A stretch of 64,000 bases of DNA from Penium margaritaceum (Eukaryota > Streptophyta > Zygnematophyceae > Desmidiales > Peniaceae). The stretch covers positions 45,429 through 109,428 of the forward strand of contig SZWC01002385.1 in the NCBI GenBank assembly GCA_023375785.1. The letters are read 5' to 3'. The position numbers were made by a program, and so were the translations under genes. Numbering within the stretch: position 1 is the stretch's first letter; every line of letters starts with the position of its first letter. The notes below the pieces were generated by a model that was not told the DNA's origin, did no database searches, and saw nothing but the letters and a program-made list of their open reading frames with translations. This document shows positions 32,501 to 41,620 of the stretch, one piece after another.

Positions 32501-32784
32501 TACAACTCTCATACCAGTTGGCAGTCGAATGTAGTGAGAGGAGCAATGAGACAGAAGAGGACTGAAGAGGCACTGTTGGAGCAAGGTGTCAATGCATGGA
32601 GATCGCGTGCAAACCAAGTCTCGGCCAAGAAACAAGTGCACAGTTGCTCGTCGGGGAGAAGCCCAAGAGCGAGCGGGCAGCAAGCTCGCTCTCGCTCGAG
32701 GCCCGATCTCCACCAAGAGGCATTTTGGGGATTGAACTTGGTCCCCAACTTCTTGTTTTTCTCACTCCAGAAGTGTACCAAGTG
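32501..32784. other. D flank with possible tRNA-like B box
   Basis: About 105 bp (32501-32605) repeat the sequence that follows the first LTR copy at 16588-16690. The rest (32606-32784) has no gene. On the minus strand it contains AAGTTCAATCCCC near 32740, which resembles a Pol III B box. Element H1 starts at 32785. Duplicate at 58971-59253. Confidence 0.4.
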
Positions 32785-32972
32785 TAGTTGCTAGGTAGCT
32801 CCCTAGGTGTATTGGATGTCATGGAGTGGGAGAGCGTTACTAAGTGCGAGACACGCCATGGATGCAGCCGATACTTGCTTTAGAAAACTTGCAAGGTACA
32901 CGGAGATGAGTGTCAGTGAGGGGAGCAAGCGAGGTAAGTTCACACCGGTGAGCACGAACTCACACCAAGCAT
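32785..32972 (-). repeat. 3' LTR sequence of element H1
   Basis: It starts TAGTTGCTAGG at the left and aligns with the left part of the 617-bp LTRs at 37565 and 59254. Confidence 0.75.
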
Positions 32973-33381
32973 CATGCTCAGATAGTGCCTCGAGCTCTGC
33001 CTTCATGGCCTGCTCCCACAACGAGGAGTCAGAGGCCGTGCGAGCTGCCTGCACTGTCAAGGGTTCTGGAGGAAGAGGAGAGAGTCAAGCGGTAATGAAG
33101 CACGATGCAACATGCCCAGTTACAGATGAGGATAGAGCTGAGTAGAACTCTTGCTCAATAAGAGAGTAGCCAAGCGCTGTGCTGGGGTGCATCACAAATG
33201 TCATCGTAGACAGGGCAGAGGTAGCAAGACCAAGGGCACGAAGACCAGGGTCACCTGAGATAACAGGGTGAGAATGAGAGGGAAGTGCCCAGAGGCACCC
33301 ACCATGAGTGTAGGGTGAGACTGGTGGGACGGACGGAACACATACGGAGGAAGAAGGAGCAGCAAGACACGGCTGCACAGT

Positions 33382-34983
33382 CTAAGGTGGAGAGTCAACA
33401 GGGTGAGACGGCTTTGAGAGAACAGGCAGTGCGGGTGTGGCGCCGGGTGTAGGGGCAGAAGACGAGGAAGTAGGTGAGAGAGCAGCGGGTGCAAGAGAGA
33501 CAGTTTCAGAAGAGTCAGGGGAACGACGGGGAGGAGGTGAGTCCAAAGGAGCGGTGGACGTCAAGGGAGAGGAGGACAGTGAGGGAGACGAGGGCAAGGG
33601 GGGACTCGGCTCTATCGACGAGGAGACAAAGGGTGTAGAGGGATGCCCAAAGGGGAGAACAGGAGGCCCAGAGGGCAGAGGACCACCCCCACCCCGAGAG
33701 GGCGGAGAGAGGAACCCACCAAAGTGGGGAGTGTCATGCTCAAACAGGTGTTCAAAGAAGAGAGCGTCACCAAACTCAACGACACGACACCGGGAGGGGT
33801 CCCAGAAACGCCACACTTTGGAGAATGGAGAAACGTCCAGAAAGACACAGAGGCAACCACGAGGAGACAGTTTACCATCCTGTTCGTCTATGGGGACCCA
33901 CACAAAGGCAAGGCACCACCAGACGTGGGCAAGGCGGAGGTCAACATGTAGACCAGTCAAGCGTTCAAAAGGAGTGACAGAGTGGGGAAGGGGGCCATGA
34001 GGAACACGATTCTTGACCCAGATCATGTAGGACATGGCCTCAAGGGCAAAGAGCGGGGATTGCCCGGAGGCAGAGAGCAGGGAGCAAACACCATCAGCAA
34101 GGGTGCAGTTCCAACATTCAGAGACACCATTTTGCTGTGGGGTGTAAGGGGCAAAGGATTCAATGTAAACACCACACGACTCAAGGAAGCGAGAGGTGGA
34201 ACCAAAGATCTCACCATCGCAGTTGCTACAAAATACGTGTAAGGGTCGGAGACAGACACGCTCCGCCTGTGGGAGCCAGGACTCAAGGACGTCAGTGACA
34301 TCACTTTTGTAGCGAAGGGTAAAGACCCAACAGTAGTGAGAGAAGTCATCAGTCAAGCACAGGACGTAACGACCGAGGCCGCCAAGGAAGTCATGGGGCA
34401 GTGGACCCATGACATCAGCGTGGACAAGGTCAAAAGGGTGCAAGGTAGTGGATTTAGAGGTGGAAAAGGGGGAACGGTGCATTTTGCCACTGGCACAGTC
34501 CAGACAGGTGGACGTGCAGGGTGGAGCAAACGTGGCCGGGTCAAGGCCGTGGGCGGACCGAAGGCTAAGAAGGCATTGTATGGCAGCAGTGTGTATGTGA
34601 CAGAGGCGACGATGCAGAAGGGCAGCATACTCAGGAGACAAGGACGGAGCTACATGAACAAGAGCAGAAGCAGCAAAAGACGAGGGCAACACGAGCGGGA
34701 CACGGAACAGGCGATCACAGCGCATGCCACGAAGATCAATGCGGCCAGAAGAGCGGAGAGAGATAGAGGCAAGGCCACTGCTGGACGAGAAGTCCATGCC
34801 GTGGTCGTCAAGGGTGATCACGGAGAGAAGAATGACCTCTAGGTCAGGCACATACAACACGTCAGGAAGGTAGACAGTGCCACAAGGAAAAAAAACGGAC
34901 GACACCAACACCTTGAACAGCGAGAAGCTGGCCTGAGCCAGTTCGCACAGAACGAACGGACTGAACAGGTCCAAGGGACACAA
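33382..34983 (-). pseudogene. Integrase and linker open region of element H1
   Basis: A 533-codon open stretch, the longest in H1. It has GTVYLPDVLYVPDLEVILLS (after protease), LLHRRLCHIHTAAIQCLLSL (pre-integrase), FDLVHADVMGPLPHDFLGGL and CSNCDGEIFGS (integrase core), PQQNGVSE, then FEHLFEHDTPHFGGFLSPPS and a long Ser/Pro linker before where reverse transcriptase should start. Confidence 0.86.
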
Positions 34984-35468
34984 AAGAGGAACGACTGGAA
35001 GTCATGTGATGTGTGGCGCCAAAGTCAATGATCCTGACAAGGCCTGACAAGGCACGAGTGGTCGGAAGGACAAGACCAACATTGACAGTGCCAAGGGCAG
35101 AGAGGGAAGACGAACGACCAGGACGAGTGGGGAACGTATGAGGCTGCCAATCCTCAATCCAGGCACGATCATCAAGCCAATCTCCTTGAAATCTACCAGA
35201 GGACGCACCACGGAGAGTGACATCAGTCTCACAGAAAGACACATGGGACTGGCCAATCACACTCTCACCTTCCTGAGAGCAAAGGTGAAGCAGCTCCGCC
35301 AGTCGACGCTCAAGGGTACGCTCCTCGGTACGACGGTCAGAGGAGCGCTCCGAGGAGGGGTCGGATGAGCGGTCGGAGAAGTGCCCATCGTCACAAGCCC
35401 AGTGAGGCACAGGGTAGTGAGAGGAAGGGAGGCCTTAGTACGGAGGGCCTGATGGAGGATAAATCCAG

Positions 35469-36435
35469 TGTTGAAAAATTGCCCCTCCGCATGCCCAAGT
35501 GCGGCGCCGGGAGCCGCTGACGAGCCGCCAGAAAATGGAAACTCCGCTCCGGCGGATCTGGCGACTCGAAACATGCTTGGATCCTAAAATGGAGGATTGC
35601 CCATGAAATTTGACGAGTCATTGAATCCGGTGGAAGTTGTTTCACCGGAATCAGACAAGTATCGAGGGAGATATGGCTTTCCAAAGTTGGGGTATGCGCA
35701 ACGGCTCTGGGAGCCGGATGCGACTTGAAATCCTGTCGATAATCGACCGGACCGAGTAACAAAAATAACATCTGGAGAAAATGCTCCGATAGGCCTGCCG
35801 AGGCGTCCGGGGGATGATCCGGCGGATCATCCACTGGATCCAAAAGTGCAGGTTGTTACTGAGGGACTCAGCCAAAAATCTGGCTCGGCGTCCGAAACTC
35901 AGTAGTACGTTTTGTTACTCAGGGACTTGGTCAAAATTCTGACTGCAGGTCCGCGGACAGGTTTCCAACCTCGTCACACCCCATCACCAAACACGACCCA
36001 AAAGTGGGTAGGGTGCGTGGAAACAGTGCAGGGGACCCCCACACCATGTGCAATGGGACATGCGCCTTGGGAAAGGCGCTTCGCACGTGAATGAAGGCGC
36101 CACGGCGAGTGGCGGCGTCAGGCTTCTGTGGTGGGTGAGACCTGCGCTTCGGCAAGCATAACTTGAGCTACGCTTAGCCAAATCGTGCGCCATTTGGTGC
36201 GTTGGAAATATTATGACTAGACCTATAAATGTTGTGATAATGTCCATGTTAAAAAACTAACGCAAAACGACGTTATTCCCTTTGCAAACTGACTGTCTCT
36301 AAATTCCTGCTCATATAGCGTGAGGCGACCAGAAAGCTCACGCTCAGTCTCAGACTCGCCCAAAACAGTAGACGTGAACCACTATAGACGATCAGACAAA
36401 TGTCGGGACCGCATCACGCGGATCTCATCCTGACA
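35469..36435 (+). repeat. Solo LTR inserted in element H1 (967 bp)
   Basis: It starts TGTTGAAAAATTG and ends CATCCTGACA. It is flanked by a perfect 5-bp target duplication TCCAG (35464-35468 and 36436-36440). H2 has the uninterrupted site at 63907-63911. On the plus strand a TATA-like CCTATAAATG lies near 36220. Two imperfect direct repeats of about 55 bp, beginning TTGTTACT, lie at about 35849 and 35911. The orientation is inferred from the TATA position. Confidence 0.88.
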
Positions 36436-36442
36436 TCCAGCC

Positions 36443-37528
36443 TCAAGGGTGGGGGGCAGGAGGTGTCGGTTCGAGGGGGGCAGGTGTGGTAGAGAGTGCT
36501 GAGGCAGTGGAAGAGAATGAGGAAGGAGCGACTGTCACGGTAGCAGCGGTGGAGGAGGCGGAGATCCCTGTGCGGGCCCAATGAGCACGCATGGAGGATT
36601 CCAGGCGGGCATCATCACGGGGTACAGGAAATTTTGGCGCAGAGTGGCCAGAGGTGCCACAGTTCGAGCAGGTGACTTCAGTAGCAGTGGGGGTGGAGTT
36701 TTTGCCACCCCGACCACCCCCACGTCCCTTGCCCCCACGGCCCCCACCACGGTTGGAACCACCACCCCTTTTCTGAGAAACACCCTGAGAGGAGTATGCT
36801 GCAACCTGAGAAGAGGTGGAGGTAGAAGAGGCTTGAGCAGAGGAGGAAGAAGAGGAAGTGGCGACAGCGGCGAGCGCAGCGCGATGCATGCGCTTATTCT
36901 GCAGGGCGTTCCACTAGTCAGTGAGACACGAGGCGGTGAAATCAAAGAGGGGGCCAATCCCGGTTGGGGAGTCAGTAGGAACAGGTGCAGAGGCAAGTCG
37001 CTCGAGTTTTGCCTGAGAGACGTGAAGGTACAGGTCAGACAGCTCAGGAATGAGGCTAGCAACGATGGACAAACAAGCTGAGAGAGGATCGGGGGCGGCC
37101 CTGCCAAGGTCTCGTAGTAAGCACAGACTGTGTGCCTAATACTCATCCGCTATCTCGTCTGTCCGCATCTGTAGGGTGTTAAATTGGACAGTGAGGGCAC
37201 TCTGGGCTGCGTGTCCAGTCACTGTTTTGCGGCAGCGGATGAGAGCATAGGTGCAGGCGGGATCAGCAGGGGTGCCGTGTGAGATGGGGCTGAGAGAACC
37301 TAGTCCCGGAGTCCCGAAAGAGGCGGGGAGCACGAGATGGTGCTGCAGAGATAATGGTGGCATGAGCTGGACGAAAAATGTGTGTGCATGATGGCGCAAG
37401 GGTGGCGAGGCTACCATGCGGAACGCGTGTGGGGCAGCCGAAGAGACGGCGGGCCCGATGAGGTGATGTGGCACTTGGAGCACTGCGAGGTTGCAGATAG
37501 ACCCTCTGCGAAGGTCCAAGACGTACAC
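36443..37528 (-). pseudogene. Gag region of element H1
   Basis: It starts MYVLDLRRGSICNLAVLQV about 25 bp after the primer site. HAAQSALTVQFNTLQMRTDE and the zinc knuckle match the H0 gag. A Gly-rich GGRGGKGRGGGRGG block precedes the knuckle. It is decayed. Confidence 0.82.
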
Positions 37529-37550
37529 GTTGCAGGGGACTGCCCCTGCT

Positions 37551-37563
37551 CGCTCTGATACCA
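37551..37563 (-). promoter_or_regulatory. Primer-binding site of H1 (initiator-Met tRNA)
   Basis: The minus strand reads TGGTATCAGAGCG directly after the LTR end. Confidence 0.88.
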
Positions 37564-37564
37564 G

Positions 37565-38181
37565 TAGTTGCTAGGCAACTTCCTAGGTGTATTGGATGCC
37601 ATGGAGTGGGAGAGTGTTACTAAGTGCGAGACACGCCATGGATGCAGCCGATACTTGCTTCAAAAAAACTTGTAGGTTACACGGAGACGAATGTCAGTGA
37701 GGGGAGCAAGCGAGGTAAGTTCACACCGGTGAGCACGAACTCACACCAAGCATCACACTCGGTTGAGCTAGTGCCGCCACCCGGGGGTCGAGCCCGACCA
37801 CTTGGAATATTCCAAGGGCGGCTACTCACCAATGCTCGGCCAAGACCGGCACGGTGGCCCCTAAGGATCAGCACCCGGGCAATAAGCAGCTCCCCCAAGG
37901 CACTCAAAGCAAGAGAAAATGAGGAAGGACACGGTAGTGAGAATGTACGAGCCCTACCATCGACTGCATCACAAAGTCATGGAAACATCATGCAACAGCC
38001 ACGTGTGTGCCACATGGCACTCCTGGGTCCTGCAAGGGTGTGCAGGCGTCAGGGGCTCCAGCTAGAACGGGCTCGCCTGATGCTCCCCATGTAGGGCCAT
38101 TGTCACTTAACTTGTACATGTGTGTGCAAAGTGTGGGAGGCAAGAGGGCATAGAGCTGTGAGTGGCCAACGAACTTCAACA
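37565..38181 (-). repeat. 5' LTR of element H1 (617 bp)
   Basis: On the minus strand it starts TGTTGAAGTTCG and ends TAGCAACTA. It has the same length and ends as the H2 LTR at 59254-59870. Confidence 0.88.
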
Positions 38182-38185
38182 CCAG

Positions 38186-38710
38186 CCATGGGTGTAAACC
38201 TATGGTACTGTCCCTTGCATTCGACTTTTTTTTTTAACTTGATTAAGTGGCTCTTGTATTCGACTATAGTTTCCAACCTCCTAGTTTTGGACCTATTTCG
38301 TCCAAATCCTCTGGGTTTTCTTGGTGTCTGATTTTGGCCGAAATTCTTGTTCACGTCCTTGGCCTAGCCCTAGAACTTCGCTTGTCAAATCTTCAAAATG
38401 CGAAAAGGGGGAGCGAAGCTGCATCTTGCAACTCACTCGTCAAGCAGTCTCGCAGCCCAACTTGCGTTTCGCAGACTCTCACGTCCACGTGACTTCCCCA
38501 CCGTCGTAGGACTGCGCGCGGAACGCGGATATTTCATGTACTGCCCACAATCCTTAGAACACCTCACGGAAGCTGAAACTATGTGTAGAGAAAATATACT
38601 TCAGAAAGTCTAATAGTGATTCGTCCAAAAGACCATAGGTGCTTGAATGGTTGGAGGAAAATATCTATTTTAGTCGAATGTAAGGGGCAGTACGGTATGT
38701 GTACCTAACT
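38186..38710. mobile_element. Candidate MITE or foldback element (about 525 bp)
   Basis: The left end (38188-38224) and the reverse complement of the right end (38672-38708) match over about 35 bp at roughly 75-80 percent, sharing the block CTTGCATTCGACT / CTTACATTCGACT. An extra TTGTATTCGACTATAG lies just inside the left end. No coding frame is supported and no clear target duplication was found. It abuts the H1 LTR. Confidence 0.5.
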
Positions 38711-39234
38711 CTAGCACCAAGGCAACACGAGTCAATGCACATAGTCAGAAAGAGCACAAGTGATGCCGATGTCCACATGGCCGACAACCACATCTCAGCA
38801 ACAGCGAACACCTGGACATCAGAATCTCTTCTCTCAGTCACCTGCCTCAACGATGTGTAGGATGTGCGACAGTGCCAAAGGTCACTGCGTGTCTGTGGCG
38901 CCTGAACCAACGACAAGGAACAAACTTCCTATTTCTCTTTCCGCAAGCTTTTTTAAGTCATGTCATAACCAGACCAATACATAAGAGATTAGCAACATAA
39001 CAGAACCTGGTTCAAATTTGTGACAACAGGGGTTGCATGAAGTTGAAAGAAGACTATGGTAACTAGAATTAGAGGTTCCGCTTCAACTTAAGGTACTTGA
39101 TTGCTGGTAGTGCACCACAACTAACATGTGGAAGCATCGCATTAGGATGAAAATGTCTCCTCTGCTTCCACACGGACGTTCTAACTTACTCAAGAAACCT
39201 TCGGCTTTTTACATCTCAACAGCTCCAGTACATG
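38711..39234 (-). other. Apparent 3' flank of the SUMO-like gene
   Basis: This is single-copy within the window, with ordinary base composition. I see no long frame or known repeat. It lies downstream of the stop codon at 39235-39237, so part of it should be 3' UTR. No AATAAA signal is evident. Confidence 0.45.
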
Positions 39235-39405
39235 CTAAGGCGCAGCAAGGACGACGACGTCAATGACGAAGTCGTCTTCCAACTCTGCACTTTCTACAGT
39301 TGTTTGGGAATCAAGGGATTCTCCATCGAAACAAAATCGGAGCTGGCCAATGGGTTTGCCCGTTTTGTCAGAGTAAGCTGAAAAAAGCTTCTCCAACTTC
39401 TCTGC
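39235..39405 (-). CDS. Terminal exon of a SUMO-like (Rad60-SLD) domain protein, partial
   Basis: This is the only host coding sequence I can support. The minus strand reads EKLEKLFSAYSDKTGKPIGQ, then LRFCFDGESLDSQTTVESAE and LEDDFVIDVVVLAAP, then TAG. The pattern (hydrophobic helix, F-x-FDG-x-x-L, T, E-L-E-x-x-D-x-I-x-V) is that of the SUMO/Rad60 SUMO-like fold, from its helix to its last strand. There is no C-terminal Gly-Gly, so it fits an SLD protein and not a conjugated SUMO. The first beta strand is missing and should be in an upstream exon. A splice acceptor (CAATGCAG) fits the right edge. The open frame runs on into the minisatellite, which I take as intron. The upstream gene is lost at the N at 39862. 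Confidence 0.72.
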   Translation of the reverse strand, partial: AEKLEKLFSAYSDKTGKPIGQLRFCFDGESLDSQTTVESAELEDDFVIDVVVLAAP

Positions 39406-39566
39406 CTGCATTGAGCACGCCGCAAGTGGAAGCCAGGACGGGAGGCCACAAGATGGGGCAACATGATTCATGAGAACTGTGATGCCATGGCGCTGAACAC
39501 CGAATGGGTGGGTTAGGGAAGGGCACAAGGCATGGCACACATGAGGCCAAAGCACGTGACACCACA

Positions 39567-39861
39567 TGGGTGAAGCCATAGCACCAGACACCGCATGGGT
39601 AATGCCATAGCACCAGACACCGCATGGGTAAAGCCATAGCACCAGACACCGCATGGGTAATGCCATAGCACCAGACACCGCATGGGTGAAGCCATAGCAC
39701 CAGACACCGCATGGGTAATGCCATAGCACCAGACACCGCATGGGTGAAGCCATAGCACCAGACACCGCATGGGTAATGCCATAGCACCAGACACCGCATG
39801 GGTGAAGCCATAGCACCAGACACCGCATGGGTAAAGCCATAGCACCAGACACCGCATGGGT
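39567..39861. repeat. 29-bp minisatellite, 10 units
   Basis: Ten full units start at 39567 and recur every 29 bp, then a partial unit ends at the N. Units differ mainly at three bases after TGGGT, in the order GAA, AAT, AAA, AAT, GAA, AAT, GAA, AAT, GAA, AAA. Degenerate half-units lie upstream at about 39480-39566. Confidence 0.97.
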
Positions 39862-39862
39862 N
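39862..39862. other. Single N, probable assembly join
   Basis: One undetermined base lies exactly where the minisatellite stops and a mid-LTR sequence of element D2 begins. Confidence 0.9.
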
Positions 39863-40460
39863 CGCCCGGGTTTCGGGTTGTCGGCTGCCTGGCATGGCTC
39901 ACCGAGAAAACCCTGCCTGCCAGAAAATAGGTCATTTTTGTAATTGACTGAAAGACTGAGTAACAAGCTCTACAGAGCTAAGTGGGAGCTGATTCTTGGA
40001 GTGGTCTCCCATTCTTGTTCGTTCTCAGTTGCTAACCACACTTTACTCAGTTTTGTTTGTCTTTCCGGCGCTAACTCGGCAGCGCGCAGCTTTCCACTCA
40101 CAAAGTCTTAAAGCAGCTAGAGGGGGCAGTAGTGGAAAGCAACGAGCGTGGGGTCATGCCTACTCCAACTGTGCTGCAACCCCAACCAGCTGCTCTAGGC
40201 TAGTTTCTAGCTTACAACTCTCATACCAGTTGGCAGTCGAATGTAGTGAGAGGAGCAATGAGACAGAAGAGGACAGAAGAGCCACTGTTGGAGCAAGGTG
40301 TCAATGCATGGAGATTGCGCACTAACTCCGTAGCGTGCAGCTTTCCACTCACAAAGTCAGGCAGATAGAGGGGGCAACAGTGCAAAGCAACGAGTGTGGG
40401 GTCATGCCTACTCCAACTGTGTTGCATCCCCAACCAGCTGCTCTAGGCTAGTTTCTAGCT

Positions 40461-40473
40461 TGGTATCAGAGCC
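40461..40473 (+). promoter_or_regulatory. Primer-binding site of D2
   Basis: TGGTATCAGAGCC, identical to D1. Confidence 0.9.
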
Positions 40474-41544
40474 AAAGCGCAGCCGGAGTAGCAGATCTGA
40501 GCAGCAACGAGGCCTATAATACCCAGGCTACGCCGGCGGTCTCAGAAACACGCTCGTGCAGGGGAAAATCTGCCAGATTTTTTCTGGCAGAGTTAGCCCT
40601 CTGGGTGGCATTGTCAAAACACTCCCGACGTAAGGGAAATGTTGCCAAAAACTTACTGGCAGCACTGACTTTGCGGCGGTGGTAGCGTTGGCGGACTTGC
40701 CTCCAGCAAACCAATGGGCAACGCCGTAACGGCACCGACACACGTGGCAACGGTGCCAAACAACGGGAGTGTCCCAATCCCCCCTTTTCCCCTTGCTCCC
40801 GCTATCACGACAGCAGTGGCACTTCACACTGCAGTAGCCGCGACAGCAGGAGCAGTGCAGCCGCGGCTGCCACAGTAGCCAGCCGTAATAGCCGAAGCAG
40901 CAGTTGCGGCTGCAATAAAGCCGTAGCTGCAGTACCAACAACACAGCCGTGGCTGCTGCACAGCTGTTGCAGCAGTTGTAGTAGTAATGCAATCACAACA
41001 CTTGTAGCAGTTACACAACCATAGCAGCCGCGCAGCCGCAGCAACCGTAACGGTTGTAGCAACCACGCTGCCAGAGCAGCTGCATCATTAGCGTAGCCGC
41101 ATTAAGCGTAGTAGTCGCGCAGCTACAGCGGCCACGCAACCACAGCAGCCATAGTAGCCCCGATGAGCTACAGCAACCAAAGCAACAACAACAGCCATGA
41201 CAGCCGCAGCAGCCGCAGCAAGCGCGGTAGGTGTAGCGGCCGCAGCAGCCGCAGCACCCGCGGCTCTAGGCAGTGTAGTAGCGGCTGGAGCACCAGAAGG
41301 GCGGCCACAAGGTCGACAACACCATACTGCTCATCAGCCACAGCAAACTGCTACTGACGTCAACATCAACATATCAACCTCACTACTGACATCACTGTTG
41401 ACATCAACAAGGAAAAAAGAGGGAAAAAAAGGGAGAACAACAAGAAAAGAAAAAGAAAGGGGAGACCATGATTCACAGCTCTAGTGGGGAGGGGTCCTCC
41501 TCTGTTGGCGGACCCCCTAGCCCCCCCTTCTTGCAACAGATGCA

Positions 41545-41620
41545 ACTATTGCAGCAGCAGCAACAGCAGCAGCAGCAGCAGCCGCAACAGCAGTAGCAGC
41601 AGCAGCCGCCGCCATAGCAG
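41545..41620 (+). repeat. CAG-type triplet microsatellite in the D2 leader
   Basis: An interrupted CAG/CAA/CCG run, longer than the matching run at about 17922-17960 in D1. It records slippage after the block duplicated. Confidence 0.85.

Larger units (their letters stand above)
32785..38181 (-). mobile_element. Element H1: Ty1/copia retroelement
   Basis: The minus strand has a 617-bp 5' LTR (37565-38181), a perfect initiator-Met primer site (37551-37563), gag (37528-36443, zinc knuckle CSNCGTSGHSAPKF at about 36620-36665), protease (ATHHMTSSRSSF, about 35030), pre-integrase and integrase (about 34640-33880), a Ser/Pro-rich linker (to about 33080) and 3' LTR sequence from 32785. Pol is incomplete compared with H2. 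A solo LTR from another family sits inside it at 35469-36435. It is broken, with several breaks. Confidence 0.87.

Noticed and set aside
33437-34000. Plus-strand frames rich in Glu and Gly opposite element H1 (and 61875-62444 opposite H2)
   Set aside because: They are antisense shadows of the Ser/Pro-rich linker of H, recur at the same place in both copies and have no domain.
39567-39861. CRISPR-like array (29-bp repeats)
   Set aside because: The units are directly adjacent with no spacers, and the DNA is eukaryotic. It is a minisatellite.
39406-39966. Long minus-strand frames through the 29-bp repeats reading MRCLVLW-type peptides
   Set aside because: The repeat unit has no stop in any minus frame, so all three frames are open. 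The frames run past the single N into an LTR. Only the last 57 codons next to the stop look like a real domain.
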